A DNA stretch of 64,000 nt from Diplocloster hominis (GCF_032380655.1 NZ_JAWDIY010000024.1:19193-83192); one strand, 5' to 3'. Numbered from the stretch's first letter, positions 16,742-26,061 are shown. Program-made: numbers and translations. The notes: generated from the sequence alone by a model not told the origin.

Positions 16742-17599
16742 ATGATGATACATGAAAGAAATGATAAAATATGGGAACATATGAAGTCGGATTGTTCAAA
16801 ATGTTCAGGATTGTGTTGTACCGCTCTGTATTTTTCAAAAATTGATGGCTTTCCAAAAGATAAAGATTCAGGGCAGCCTTGTACCAATTTGTTAAAAGAC
16901 TACCGATGTAAAATACATTCGCAGCTTGAAAAGCAGAAAATGAAGGGTTGTATCGGTTATGACTGTTTCGGTGCCGGACAACAGGTAACACAAGTTATTT
17001 ATCAAGGTAAGACTTGGAATGACATCCCAAACCAATCAACAGAAATTTTTGATGTTTTTATAATTGTATTTCAGCTTTATCAAATCAGATATTATTTGAT
17101 AGAAGCAATGTCGCTTATTTCTGCAAAACCGTTAGTAAAATCCATTCAGTGTTTGATTGAGGAAAATATAAAAATGTGCCATTACCGCCCCAATAGTATC
17201 TTATCTGTAGATTTGGAGCAATACAGACTCAGGGCGAATCATTTTTTAAAACAAGTGTGTAAGCTGCTTTTGCAAAGTATTCATAGTGAAAAGAAAAAAG
17301 TCCCGGCTAATTTTCTTGGAGGCAATTTCAAGGGACAGGACATGAGCGGTGCAGACCTTAGCACAAAGCTTTTAATAGCAGCAAATTTTGAAAAGAGCCT
17401 TTTTAATGGAACAATTTTTTTAGGAGCTGACACAAGGGATGCTAACTTTAGTAATGCAGATTTAAGCGAAGCTGTATTTTTGACGCAAGGACAAGTGAAT
17501 TCCGCAAAAGGAAATCGTAATACAAAATTACCCTATCATTTGGATTATCCATCTACCTGGAAGACCGATATGCCCACTCCCCGGAAGAATACAGTATAG
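16742..17599 (+). CDS. Cys-rich N-terminal domain plus pentapeptide-repeat protein
   Basis: The 285-residue protein begins with a Cys cluster (CSKCSGLCC near residues 19-27, then single Cys residues to about 77), resembling YkgJ-type metal-binding domains. A helical middle follows. The C-terminal third (about 195-255) has five-residue repeats of A(D/N)LSx type, for example MSGADLSTKLLIAANF and DANFSNADLSEAVF, which should form a right-handed quadrilateral beta-helix. Such proteins sometimes protect gyrase or are quinolone-resistance-like, but this one is not close enough to say. It is AT-rich, 73 bp after the GNAT gene, and overlaps the convergent LTA-synthase-like gene by 47 bp. Confidence 0.8.
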   Translation: MMIHERNDKIWEHMKSDCSKCSGLCCTALYFSKIDGFPKDKDSGQPCTNLLKDYRCKIHSQLEKQKMKGCIGYDCFGAGQQVTQVIYQGKTWNDIPNQSTEIFDVFIIVFQLYQIRYYLIEAMSLISAKPLVKSIQCLIEENIKMCHYRPNSILSVDLEQYRLRANHFLKQVCKLLLQSIHSEKKKVPANFLGGNFKGQDMSGADLSTKLLIAANFEKSLFNGTIFLGADTRDANFSNADLSEAVFLTQGQVNSAKGNRNTKLPYHLDYPSTWKTDMPTPRKNTV

Positions 17600-19535
17600 T
17601 GTTCTTCGAACTGACCTGCTGCACCTGCACCAGATCACCAGACTTTGGCTTTGCATCCAACAGTCTCAATACCCCCGAGTTAATGAACAGTGTCTCCACC
17701 TGCTCTCCATTAATCACGATCCTGCTGTTCTCGGTAAAATTCTCACCCCGGACATAAACTTTCCCATTATGTCCCACAAACACCTGATCAATCATCACGG
17801 GCTTCACACCCATCTGCAGATCCGTGGGCTCATAAGGACTCTCCTGCCCGTACACATACTGCTTCCCATACAGCATATCATACTGCAGTTCCTGCAGGTC
17901 CACCAGGTAATGTTTGGTTTTTCTCCGGGTCTGATGATAGGTAAATATAGTCCCTTTTTGAATCCCGATCTGCTTTAACACCTCTGCCCCCGCCTGATAG
18001 GCCGTAAGCGTCTGGTCTTTTTTCTCAAGTCCTATATTATCCCAGATTACATATTCCGTTTCGAACAAGTACCTGCTTTTGACCTCATTTACCTTAAGAC
18101 CCATGGTAGGCAGATGATCCCCATACAGAAACAGTACGGTGTCCTCTGCGTATGCTTCCAGCGCTTCCACCAGATGGCCGATAAAGGCATCCACCTCATA
18201 GATCTGATTCACATAGTATTCCCATGCGTTTCTCTGGCCTTCCGTGTCCGGTCCGCTGACTTTGATCTTCGGATTCTCAAGCAGCGGCTCCTCCGGATAG
18301 TCTCCGTGAGACTGGACGGTTATGGTAAATACATAATCCGGCTCCGGAGTTGACTTCAGCGCATCCAGAATACAATCCACCAGGATCTCGTCCTTGGGCC
18401 AGCCATTGGGCGTCAACTCTTTGATGTCCATCATTTCCCTGGAGGTAAATGTATCAAACCCCAGCTTGGAAAATACATCCCGCCTGTCATAGAAACTGGC
18501 CGTGTTGTTATGAATGGCATGCGTGCCGTAACCCAGCTCTTTCAGAACATAAGCCATGCTTTCACAGGTAGTTTCCTGCAGGATGGTCTTATAAGGATAC
18601 TCTCCCGGTCCGAAATCTCTCAGATTCATACCGGTAATCGTCTCGAACTCCGTGTTCGCAGTCCCTGCCCCAACGGATGGCACCTTGTAGTAGCCGGAAG
18701 AATATTTCTGCATCAAATCGCGGAAATTCGGTATCGGATCTTCTGACATTTCCAGGAACTCCACTTCCTTCGGATCAAAAAAAGACTCCAGCTGTACAAA
18801 TATAATATTCGGGAAATCCATATCACCCGGCATGGTTTCTTTTACATCACCCTCGCTGGCCAGAATTTTACGGATGGATTTGTCCGAATAATCGTGGGGC
18901 GCATCCATCCCGGTTCCAAACAGGGTGCTGGTAAAACAGTAAGGAAACCCATAATCCTCATAGGCGAACGCTATATTTCCAAAGTAGGACGACAGAATCC
19001 GGTTGTTCAGCGCCAAATGGGTAGCCAGTCCAAAAAGGACGCAGACCGAAGCCACCATCCCGACATTTCGCAAATAATGCATTTTCCCCTGAAACTTCGG
19101 CGCTTTCCGGTATAGGATCACCAGTCCCACCACTACAGCCGCCAAACCAACTGCCGCTCCGATTACTTTCAGCGGACTCATATAGGCTCCCAGAACCTCT
19201 GCCGCGTCGAAGATCAGCTTGAAATCGGGCCCCGTCAGCGGTGTCACCCGGTTAGCCAGGACGATACCGTTGACGATCCCCAGAATCAGCCAGAGCCCGG
19301 CAATCAAAGCCCGCACAAAAGTTCTCCTTCGGAACAGATATACGAACATCAGCGTCATAAAAACCATAAACGCATTATATAGAAATACCAGCGGACTCTT
19401 CGTCATGAACACCCAGGCAGCCGCCGCGGAATGCCTGGAAGCTGCCTCAATGATAAAATAGACCAGAAGTGATAAAATTGCCTGGAACAGTAACGACAGC
19501 CGGTTCATAACGGTTACGATCGATTCTTTTTTCAT
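17553..19535 (-). CDS. LTA-synthase-family sulfatase/phosphotransferase with C-terminal TIG-like domain
   Basis: The product is about 660 residues. Five hydrophobic segments fill the first 190 residues. The extracellular sulfatase-fold domain (about 230-550) has NIIFVQLESFFDP, the nucleophile region GAGTANTEFETITG (catalytic Thr) and the metal-binding LYGDHLP. Relatives polymerise glycerol phosphate into lipoteichoic acid or transfer phosphoglycerol. The C terminus (about 575-640) reads like an IPT/TIG beta-sandwich (GKVYVRGENFTENSRIVING), unusual for plain LtaS. ATG 19535 is preferred, with GGAG 8 nt upstream; a longer in-frame start would lie inside valS. It follows valS closely on the same strand. 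Confidence 0.86.
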   Translation of the reverse strand: MKKESIVTVMNRLSLLFQAILSLLVYFIIEAASRHSAAAAWVFMTKSPLVFLYNAFMVFMTLMFVYLFRRRTFVRALIAGLWLILGIVNGIVLANRVTPLTGPDFKLIFDAAEVLGAYMSPLKVIGAAVGLAAVVVGLVILYRKAPKFQGKMHYLRNVGMVASVCVLFGLATHLALNNRILSSYFGNIAFAYEDYGFPYCFTSTLFGTGMDAPHDYSDKSIRKILASEGDVKETMPGDMDFPNIIFVQLESFFDPKEVEFLEMSEDPIPNFRDLMQKYSSGYYKVPSVGAGTANTEFETITGMNLRDFGPGEYPYKTILQETTCESMAYVLKELGYGTHAIHNNTASFYDRRDVFSKLGFDTFTSREMMDIKELTPNGWPKDEILVDCILDALKSTPEPDYVFTITVQSHGDYPEEPLLENPKIKVSGPDTEGQRNAWEYYVNQIYEVDAFIGHLVEALEAYAEDTVLFLYGDHLPTMGLKVNEVKSRYLFETEYVIWDNIGLEKKDQTLTAYQAGAEVLKQIGIQKGTIFTYHQTRRKTKHYLVDLQELQYDMLYGKQYVYGQESPYEPTDLQMGVKPVMIDQVFVGHNGKVYVRGENFTENSRIVINGEQVETLFINSGVLRLLDAKPKSGDLVQVQQVSSKNTILYSSGEWAYRSSR

Positions 19536-19551
19536 ACTTTTGACTCCATCT

Positions 19552-22197
19552 TTATTTCCAGAACGCCAAACGCTCCACAACCTGCTCCATCATCTGCGCG
19601 TATTTATTGAGCTTTTCTTTTTCTTCGTTTATCTTATGCTCAGGCGCTTTGTTCAGGAAATTCGCGTTGCTCAACATCCCCTTCACTCTCGACAGCTCTT
19701 TTTCCAGCCGTTCTTTTTCTTTCGTAAGACGGGCCTTCTCCTTCTCCATATCCACCAGTTCTTCTAACGGCATGTAAATGGTCGCCTTCGGAGTCACTAC
19801 GGATACCGCGTCTTCGCCGATTCCTCTTTTATCCGTCTGGACACGTATCTTGCTGGCGCCTACCAGAATCTTAAAGGAGCTCTTCACCGCTTCAAACATC
19901 TCGCAGGTGTTACGGTTATCGGAAACGATAAATACGCGTACCTTTTTCTTCATCGGAACATTCATATCTGCGCGCACATTCCGGATACCTCTGACCACGT
20001 CCTTCACCGCATCCATCATATCTTCGGCCACCGCATAGTTCCATCCTTCCTGATATACCGGCCAGTCGGAGATCATGATCGATTCCTGATCCGGATGCAG
20101 TGTACAGAAGATTTCCTCCGTAATGAACGGCATAAACGGATGCAGTAATTTTAATGCCTGCGTCAATACTGTCTTTAAGGTCCACAGCGCGTAATCCGCG
20201 GAGTCCTCGTCGTATTCCCTGCTGTACATCCGGTACTTGGCGATCTCGATATACCAGTCACAGAATTCATCCCAGATAAAATCATATACCTTCTGAACAG
20301 CGATTCCCAGTTCATACCGGTCCATGTTATCGGTGACTTCTTTTGCCAGAGTATTTACTTTCGATAAGATCCAGCGGTCCGCCAGTTTCAGATGGAAATC
20401 TTCCGGCGTCTCGATTACCCGGTCCTCCAGGTTCATCATGATAAATCTGGCTGCGTTCCACAATTTGTTGGCAAAATTCCTGCTGGATTCCACACGCTCC
20501 CAGTAAAATCTCATATCGTTACCCGGCGCATTTCCGGTCACAAGAGTAAGCCTTAAGGCGTCCGCTCCGAATTTGTCTATCACTTCCAGCGGGTCAATAC
20601 CGTTTCCGAGGGACTTACTCATCTTACGGCCTTTCGAATCCCTCACCAACCCATGGATCAGCACCGTGTGGAACGGGGATTTCCCGGTATGTGCATAGCC
20701 TGAAAATACCATGCGGACTACCCAGAAGAAGATGATATCATATCCGGTCACCAGTACATCCGTCGGATAGAAGTAGTCCAAATCTTCTGTATTCTCCGGC
20801 CATCCCAGTGTGGAGAAGGGCCACAGCGCTGAACTGAACCAGGTGTCCAGAGTATCCGGATCCTGTGTGAAATGCGTACTGCCGCATTTCGGGCAGACCC
20901 CGGGCGCTTCTTTTGCCACTACCATCTCCCCGCACTGGCCGCAGTAATAGGCCGGTATCCGGTGTCCCCACCACAGCTGTCTGGAGATACACCAGTCACG
21001 GATATTTTCCAGCCAATGAAGGTAGATCTTGTCAAACCGGTCGGGTACAAACTGAAGCTCTCCCGTTTTCAACGCTTCGATGGCCGGCTTCGCCAGCTCC
21101 TCCATTTTTACGAACCACTGCTGTTTTACCATGGGTTCTACGGTGGTCCCGCAGCGGTCATGAGTTCCTACATTATGAACATGCTCTTCCACTTTCGCCA
21201 GAAGGCCCTGTTCCTCTAACTCCCTGACGATCAGCTTCCGGGCTTCATAGCGTTCCATCCCGGCATATCTGCCTCCATTTTCATTGATGGTGGCATCGTC
21301 GTTTAACACATTGATCACCGGCAGGTCATGGCGTTTTCCGACTTCAAAGTCATTCGGGTCGTGGGCCGGCGTAATCTTTACCACTCCGGTACCGAATTCC
21401 TTGTCCACGTAGCTGTCCGCCACGACAGGGATCTCTCTGTTCATCAGCGGCAGAATTACGGTCCTGCCGATCAGATGGCTGTAGCGTTCATCATCCGGAT
21501 GAACCGCCAGGGCGGTGTCCCCCAGCATGGTTTCCGGCCTGGTTGTAGCTACCGTTACGAAGTCATCGCTTCCCACGATGGGATATTTGATGTGCCAGAA
21601 GTGACCGGTCTGTTCCTCATGTTCCACCTCCGCATCGGATATGGTCGTCTGGCAGACCGGGCACCAGTTGACGATCCGGTTCCCTTTATAGATAAATCCC
21701 TCGTCATAGAATTTCAGGAATACTTCTTCCACCGCTTTGGAACAGCCCTCGTCCATAGTAAAGCGCTCTCTGTCCCAGTCCGCAGAAGAACCCATCTTCT
21801 TTAACTGGCTGACGATCCGTCCGCCGTATTCCTCTTTCCACTGCCAGGCTCTTTCCAGAAATTTCTCCCGGCCCAGATCTTCCTTGTCAATTCCCTCTTT
21901 TTTCAGCTGCTCCGTGATCTTGACCTCGGTGGCGATACTGGCGTGATCGCAGCCGGGCTGCCACAGCGCATTATAACCCTGCATTCTCTTATAGCGGATC
22001 AGAATATCCTGCAGGGTATTATCCAACGCATGTCCCATATGCAGCTGGCCGGTAATGTTGGGCGGAGGCATCACGATGGTAAATGGCTTTTTGGTCCTGT
22101 CCACCTCTGCGTGAAAATACTTGCGGGTCTCCCATTTGTCGTATAATCTGGGCTCAATATCCCTCGGATCATAGGTCTTGCTTAATTCTTTACTCAT
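19552..22197 (-). CDS. valS: Valyl-tRNA synthetase
   Basis: The 881-residue class I synthetase has the HIGH-type motif in PPPNITGQLHMGHALDN (about residues 42-58), the editing domain, a zinc-binding insertion (CGQCGEMVV and CPKCGS), KMSKSLGNG near 525, an anticodon-binding domain and a C-terminal coiled-coil arm (ARLTKEKERLEKELSRVKG). It charges tRNA-Val with valine and hydrolyses mischarged threonine. GGGAGAAACC precedes ATG 22197. The leader carries a T-box riboswitch at 22391-22716, so expression should rise when uncharged tRNA-Val accumulates. Confidence 0.97.
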   Translation of the reverse strand: MSKELSKTYDPRDIEPRLYDKWETRKYFHAEVDRTKKPFTIVMPPPNITGQLHMGHALDNTLQDILIRYKRMQGYNALWQPGCDHASIATEVKITEQLKKEGIDKEDLGREKFLERAWQWKEEYGGRIVSQLKKMGSSADWDRERFTMDEGCSKAVEEVFLKFYDEGFIYKGNRIVNWCPVCQTTISDAEVEHEEQTGHFWHIKYPIVGSDDFVTVATTRPETMLGDTALAVHPDDERYSHLIGRTVILPLMNREIPVVADSYVDKEFGTGVVKITPAHDPNDFEVGKRHDLPVINVLNDDATINENGGRYAGMERYEARKLIVRELEEQGLLAKVEEHVHNVGTHDRCGTTVEPMVKQQWFVKMEELAKPAIEALKTGELQFVPDRFDKIYLHWLENIRDWCISRQLWWGHRIPAYYCGQCGEMVVAKEAPGVCPKCGSTHFTQDPDTLDTWFSSALWPFSTLGWPENTEDLDYFYPTDVLVTGYDIIFFWVVRMVFSGYAHTGKSPFHTVLIHGLVRDSKGRKMSKSLGNGIDPLEVIDKFGADALRLTLVTGNAPGNDMRFYWERVESSRNFANKLWNAARFIMMNLEDRVIETPEDFHLKLADRWILSKVNTLAKEVTDNMDRYELGIAVQKVYDFIWDEFCDWYIEIAKYRMYSREYDEDSADYALWTLKTVLTQALKLLHPFMPFITEEIFCTLHPDQESIMISDWPVYQEGWNYAVAEDMMDAVKDVVRGIRNVRADMNVPMKKKVRVFIVSDNRNTCEMFEAVKSSFKILVGASKIRVQTDKRGIGEDAVSVVTPKATIYMPLEELVDMEKEKARLTKEKERLEKELSRVKGMLSNANFLNKAPEHKINEEKEKLNKYAQMMEQVVERLAFWK

Positions 22198-22237
22198 TGG
22201 TTTCTCCCTTCTCTTATTACGTAACGTAACCGTTCAT

Positions 22238-22395
22238 TTTTTTCGCTATGAGCACTTTCCAACGAAATATAATAGAGTTTCGCAAGCGAAACTCTCCGCC
22301 TACGGCGGGCCGCGTAAGCGGCATCTTCCTTTCCGCCGTAGTGCGATCCCCGCGGAGCGTTTTTATTTCATAGGAGCACTTTGGTAATGAAATAA
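22238..22395. repeat. REP-like composite element in the valS leader, bounded by two hairpin copies
   Basis: Between the T-box terminator and the valS start lies a nest of inverted repeats. AGAGTTTCGC/GCGAAACTCT is at 22274-22295, CTACGGCGG (22300-22308) pairs with CCGCCGTAG (22333-22341), CTCCGC (22294) pairs with GCGGAG (22352-22357), and the inner hairpin GCCGC-GTAA-GCGGC is at 22309-22322. The nest is bounded by hairpins with loop AAAGTGCTC at about 22238-22270 and 22361-22395, related to the copy at 11321-11360. It looks like a small inserted palindromic element carried in the valS mRNA leader. Confidence 0.7.
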
Positions 22396-22716
22396 AAAAA
22401 CGCCCCTGCACAAAGCAAAGGGCGAATGTCTCGCGGTACCACCTTATCTTATATGCCGCGGCACGGCATATATCTCAGTCTGTCTGTTAACGCGGACAAG
22501 ACGGGTAAGACTTACTGCATCAGCGCGGTTCAGCCTTCCGGTTCCAAAGCTACCTTCCGTATCCCGTTTCCCGGACAGCCTTCCAGCCTATGGACCGTCC
22601 TCTCTGACAGGCGTGTAATACGTACTCCTCTTTTTCACTACCGTTCATTCTATATGATATTGCGTCTCTGCCAGCTTCTGTCTGACTGCTGCCGTCAACA
22701 GAGTTTCAAATAAGAT
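22391..22716 (-). promoter_or_regulatory. T-box riboswitch controlling valS
   Basis: On the minus strand the conserved T-box word AAGGTGGTACCGCGAG lies at 22445-22430, followed by the terminator CGCCC...GGGGCG and TTTTTTT (about 22424-22393). Upstream, Stem I features include AGAGAGGACGGTCC and a likely specifier region GAGTACGTATTACACG, in which GTA (Val) is the proposed specifier codon. Uncharged tRNA-Val would stabilise the antiterminator. The T-box word and terminator are certain; the exact specifier position is inferred. Confidence 0.93.
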
Positions 22717-22722
22717 ACGCCT

Positions 22723-22751
22723 ATCATAATCGGATTTTATGTTTTTGTCAA
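22723..22751 (-). promoter_or_regulatory. Sigma-A promoter of the valS T-box transcript
   Basis: TTGACA (22751-22746), 17 bp, TATGAT (22728-22723) on the minus strand. Start is expected near 22716. Confidence 0.8.
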
Positions 22752-22799
22752 GTTCCAGCACTTTTAACTTTTTTTCATTTCAATCGGACGTTACTTTAA

Positions 22800-23441
22800 T
22801 TATACTCCGGCTTTGACACAGATATCCGCCAGACAGCATTTTTCACAATGGGGCTTTGTCCGGGCCGTGCAGATATCTCTTCCATGATAAACCAGCCTGT
22901 GGCAAAAATCACTGCCCTCTTCAGCGGGGATCAGTTTCCAAAGGGCCATCTCCACTTTCTTCGGTTCCTTTATCTGGTCCACGAGGCCCATCCGGTTGAC
23001 CAGGCGGATACAATGCGTATCGGTCACAATCGCCGGCTTGCCAAACACATCCCCCATAATCAGGTTCGCACTTTTTCTCCCAACTCCCGGAAGCTTTAAC
23101 AGCGCATCGAAATCATCGGGCACCTTACCGCCATACAGATCCCTCAGTTCCCTCATACAGGCGTTTATATCCCTGGCCTTACTATGGCCCAGGCCGCAGG
23201 GTTTCACGATTTTCTCGATCTGATCCACCCGGGCATTCGCCAAAGCTTCCACGTCAGGGAATTCTTTATACAGATCCTGAACCACCACGTTCACTCTAGC
23301 ATCCGTACACTGTGCCGCCAAGCGGACACTTACCAGAAGCTTCCACGCTTGATCCGGAGCATACTCAAGCGTACATCCTGCATCCGGGTATTCCTTTTTT
23401 AAACGTTCTACGATTTCCAGTGCCAATTCTTCTTTTGTCAT
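22800..23441 (-). CDS. nth: Endonuclease III (DNA glycosylase/AP lyase)
   Basis: The 213-residue protein has the helix-hairpin-helix LPGVGRKSANLIMG (near residues 115-128, catalytic Lys in GRKSAN), the catalytic Asp in VTDTHCIRLVNR, and a C-terminal [4Fe-4S] cluster with Cys residues in CTARTKPHCEKCCLADIC. It removes oxidised pyrimidines and cleaves the abasic strand in base excision repair. Length and all key residues are normal. It is read alone; the gap to valS contains the T-box promoter. Confidence 0.96.
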   Translation of the reverse strand: MTKEELALEIVERLKKEYPDAGCTLEYAPDQAWKLLVSVRLAAQCTDARVNVVVQDLYKEFPDVEALANARVDQIEKIVKPCGLGHSKARDINACMRELRDLYGGKVPDDFDALLKLPGVGRKSANLIMGDVFGKPAIVTDTHCIRLVNRMGLVDQIKEPKKVEMALWKLIPAEEGSDFCHRLVYHGRDICTARTKPHCEKCCLADICVKAGV

Positions 23442-23987
23442 GTTAGAATCCTTATAGGCTCCTTTCCTCCCTCACCTATTCCGTATGCGTTACTGTATGG
23501 GGAGTTAGTTTATAATACGTGTATACCTTATCCTAGTTATTATAAATTGCTTTCTGATTGATTTCAATGGTTCTGCTGGAAAATAATCGGTAAAATAATC
23601 TGCATTTCTATCAGAAACATAAGCCAAATGAAACATAAGCCACAAATGAAGCATAAACCACAAATGAAACAGTTATCTCAAAATTGAAACAGCTAACTCA
23701 AAAATGATACAGCTACCTCAAAAATGATACAGATATCGCACAAATGAAAAGGAACAAATCGAAATGGACATGTCCCATTTCGTTCGATTGTTAAAACTTT
23801 ATCAATATTCACAAAACATTAATAAAAACTTTCTTGACCTGAACCTGGCTCCAAAGTATATGATAACTGTAAACAAGCATGCTATAATCTTATTAACGAA
23901 TGACTATTGATCTCCGGATCAATGCTGTAAGAATAGACAAAGGAAGCCGTAACACAACAGGCAACTAACCAGAAAGGATGAACCGAT
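23442..23987. other. Intergenic region with degenerate tandem array upstream of the MoxR operon
   Basis: This divergent 546-bp gap holds the nth upstream region, a degenerate tandem array (23626-23783, listed separately) and an AT-rich stretch near 23790-23900 that must contain the rightward promoter of the MoxR operon. Candidate boxes are TTGACC near 23833 and TATAAT near 23883, but they do not pair at a good spacing. No coding region was seen. Confidence 0.5.
23626..23783. repeat. Degenerate tandem repeat, eight units of 18-20 bp, ending in GGACATGTCC
   Basis: AAATG-starting units begin at about 23626, 23644, 23662, 23681, 23702, 23722, 23742 and 23762. Most read like AAATGAAACAG followed by TANCTCAA. 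The last contains AAATGGACATGTCCC, the same palindrome that is tandem at 6484-6560. A period near two helical turns suggests arrayed protein-binding sites, such as transposase sites at the end of a lost element. Confidence 0.7.
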
Positions 23988-24971
23988 ATGCCAGTTACCA
24001 GCAGTACCGCTGTTCAGATTATGGATGAAGTGAAAAAAGCCGTCATCGGCAAGGACGACTGTATCCGCAAAGTATTGTCCGCCATCCTGGCCGGAGGACA
24101 CATATTAATAGAAGATATCCCGGGTGTCGGCAAGACCACCATGGCCGTAGCTTTTTCCAGAAGCATGGGTATGCTCCAGCACCGGGTTCAGTTTACGCCG
24201 GATGTCCTGCCAGCGGACATCACAGGTTTTACGATGTTTCAGAAGGAAACCGGCCTGTTCGAGTACCAGCCGGGAGCCATCATGTGTAATCTGTTTCTGG
24301 CCGATGAGATCAACCGGGCCTCTCCCAAAACCCAATCCGCATTGCTGGAGGTCATGGAGGAAGGCAGGGTCACGGTAGACCGGGTGACCCATCCGGTCCC
24401 TGATCCGTTTGTGGTCATTGCCACGGAGAATCCATTTGGCTCCGCGGGCACCCAGATGCTGCCGGAGTCCCAGCTGGACCGTTTCTTTATCTGTATCACC
24501 ATGGGTTATCCTGACATCAAGGATGAAATTGAGATCGTCAAAGGAACCTTTGACAAAAAAGCTTATGAGAAAATACAACCGGTAATCAGCCCGGACATGC
24601 TGATCCAAATGCAGGGTGAAGTGCAGGCCGTATTTGTACATGACGTACTGTACAATTATATTGGAAGGCTGATCACCGCCACCAGAACCCATCCGCTGAT
24701 TCAGACAGGCCTAAGCCCCAGAGGTACCATAGCGTTGGCTAAAATGGCAAAAGCCACCGCCTATCTGGACGGAAGGGATTTCTGCATACCTGCGGATGTG
24801 GCCTATGTATTTCCGGATGTGGCATGTCACCGTATCCATCTAAACGCCAAAGCACGCGCGGGTCACACACGGACAGAAGATGTTATTCAGGATATCCTAA
24901 AAAACACCCCCTCGCCGACTCCCAAAAAGACCGGGCGTAAAGAGACCGCTGAAAAAGAGGTATCTGCATGA
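23988..24971 (+). CDS. MoxR-family AAA+ ATPase
   Basis: The 327-residue protein has Walker A IEDIPGVGKTTMAVA (about residues 38-52), Walker B LFLADEINRASPKTQSALLE and sensor region VIATENPFGSAGTQMLPESQ, typical of MoxR ATPases that act as chaperones for assembly of neighbouring membrane-linked proteins. It overlaps the DUF58 gene by 4 bp, and the transglutaminase gene follows 2 bp later. This MoxR-DUF58-transglutaminase trio is a recurrent operon. AAAGGATG precedes ATG 23988. Confidence 0.92.
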   Translation: MPVTSSTAVQIMDEVKKAVIGKDDCIRKVLSAILAGGHILIEDIPGVGKTTMAVAFSRSMGMLQHRVQFTPDVLPADITGFTMFQKETGLFEYQPGAIMCNLFLADEINRASPKTQSALLEVMEEGRVTVDRVTHPVPDPFVVIATENPFGSAGTQMLPESQLDRFFICITMGYPDIKDEIEIVKGTFDKKAYEKIQPVISPDMLIQMQGEVQAVFVHDVLYNYIGRLITATRTHPLIQTGLSPRGTIALAKMAKATAYLDGRDFCIPADVAYVFPDVACHRIHLNAKARAGHTRTEDVIQDILKNTPSPTPKKTGRKETAEKEVSA

Positions 24972-26059
24972 GTATCCTGATCTATTTACTGCTGCTTGCA
25001 GGGACTTTTTATCTGCAGATCATGTTCCGGTGGCCCGGGGGTATCCCCCTTCTGGCCTGTGAACTGGTTCTGCCTGTTTTCTGCCTGCTGTTGTCCTGGT
25101 ATCTGCACCGCTGTATCCGGGCCGAGTGCCGTACGCCTGTTGTCATGGCAGAACGCGGTGAGGAAATTCCAGTGGAACTGCGCATCCAAAACCGCTCTCT
25201 CCTTCCGGTGTCGTATATTCGGATCTGCCTGGAGTGCAGATACTGTAATTCCGATCAGGTGCAGCGTTTGAAAATAGAAGCCAGTATCGACGGAAGATCT
25301 GACAGAACGGTTACCTATAGAATCATCCCTTCTACCTGCGGTCGGCTGGATATCCGGATTCAATCCTTCCGGATCTATGATTACCTGAAGTTTCTCTTTT
25401 TCCGCATACGCGCAGAACAGCCAGCCCAGGTTTACATCCTTCCCGCCGCTTATCCCGTCCTTATTCATGCCGGAAATAAGATTCAGAATTTTCTGATGGA
25501 CAGTGATGAATACGCCAGGGACCGGGCCGGGGATGATCCTTCTGAAATATTTGATATCAGGGAATACCGGCCGGGAGACCGGCCGGAACGAATACACTGG
25601 AAGTTAAGTGCCCGCGAGGACGAGCTGTATGTCAAAGAGTTCAGTCAGCCTGTGGGGGCCGCTGTCCTTTTGCTTCTGGAGGGAAAGGCCAGGCCGGCCA
25701 CACCGGAACAGTGGAACGGTATGTTGGAAACGGCCGTTTCCTTTTCCACATCACTGCTCTCACTCTCCTGCAGCCACTATATCGCCTGGCCGGATCGGGT
25801 GGAGAGAGAAATCGTCAGATGTCTGGTAAAAGATGAGGAAACCTTTTACGAAATGATACGCAGGCTTCTGTCCTCTGATATTTCTTCCTTTGGCCAGAAT
25901 GCCCTGTTCGAATATGAAGACGCCTATCCGAATATGAGGTTTGCCAGCATACTGGTTCTGAATACGGATTTGGAACTGATGACAAACGGCGATATAATTG
26001 CCGAATTTTCTCCGGCTGATCTAAAAACCCAGCTGGAATCGTTGGAGTTTTATCTTTAA
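24968..26059 (+). CDS. DUF58 domain protein of the MoxR operon
   Basis: The 363-residue protein has two hydrophobic N-terminal helices (about 3-45), a beta-rich middle and the DUF58 signature DIREYRPGDRPERIHWKLSA (near 195-215), part of a von-Willebrand-A-like fold. It is translationally coupled to the MoxR gene. DUF58 partners of MoxR are thought to be client or adaptor proteins at the membrane. The exact role is not established. Confidence 0.88.
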   Translation: MSILIYLLLLAGTFYLQIMFRWPGGIPLLACELVLPVFCLLLSWYLHRCIRAECRTPVVMAERGEEIPVELRIQNRSLLPVSYIRICLECRYCNSDQVQRLKIEASIDGRSDRTVTYRIIPSTCGRLDIRIQSFRIYDYLKFLFFRIRAEQPAQVYILPAAYPVLIHAGNKIQNFLMDSDEYARDRAGDDPSEIFDIREYRPGDRPERIHWKLSAREDELYVKEFSQPVGAAVLLLLEGKARPATPEQWNGMLETAVSFSTSLLSLSCSHYIAWPDRVEREIVRCLVKDEETFYEMIRRLLSSDISSFGQNALFEYEDAYPNMRFASILVLNTDLELMTNGDIIAEFSPADLKTQLESLEFYL

Positions 26060-26061
26060 TA

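Noticed and set aside
16742..17599. Pentapeptide protein as a Qnr-type gyrase protector
   Set aside because: Only about a dozen repeats are present, behind a Cys-rich domain absent from Qnr proteins.
24105..24692. A 195-codon open frame opposite the MoxR gene
   Set aside because: It lies wholly within the MoxR gene, which has intact ATPase motifs.
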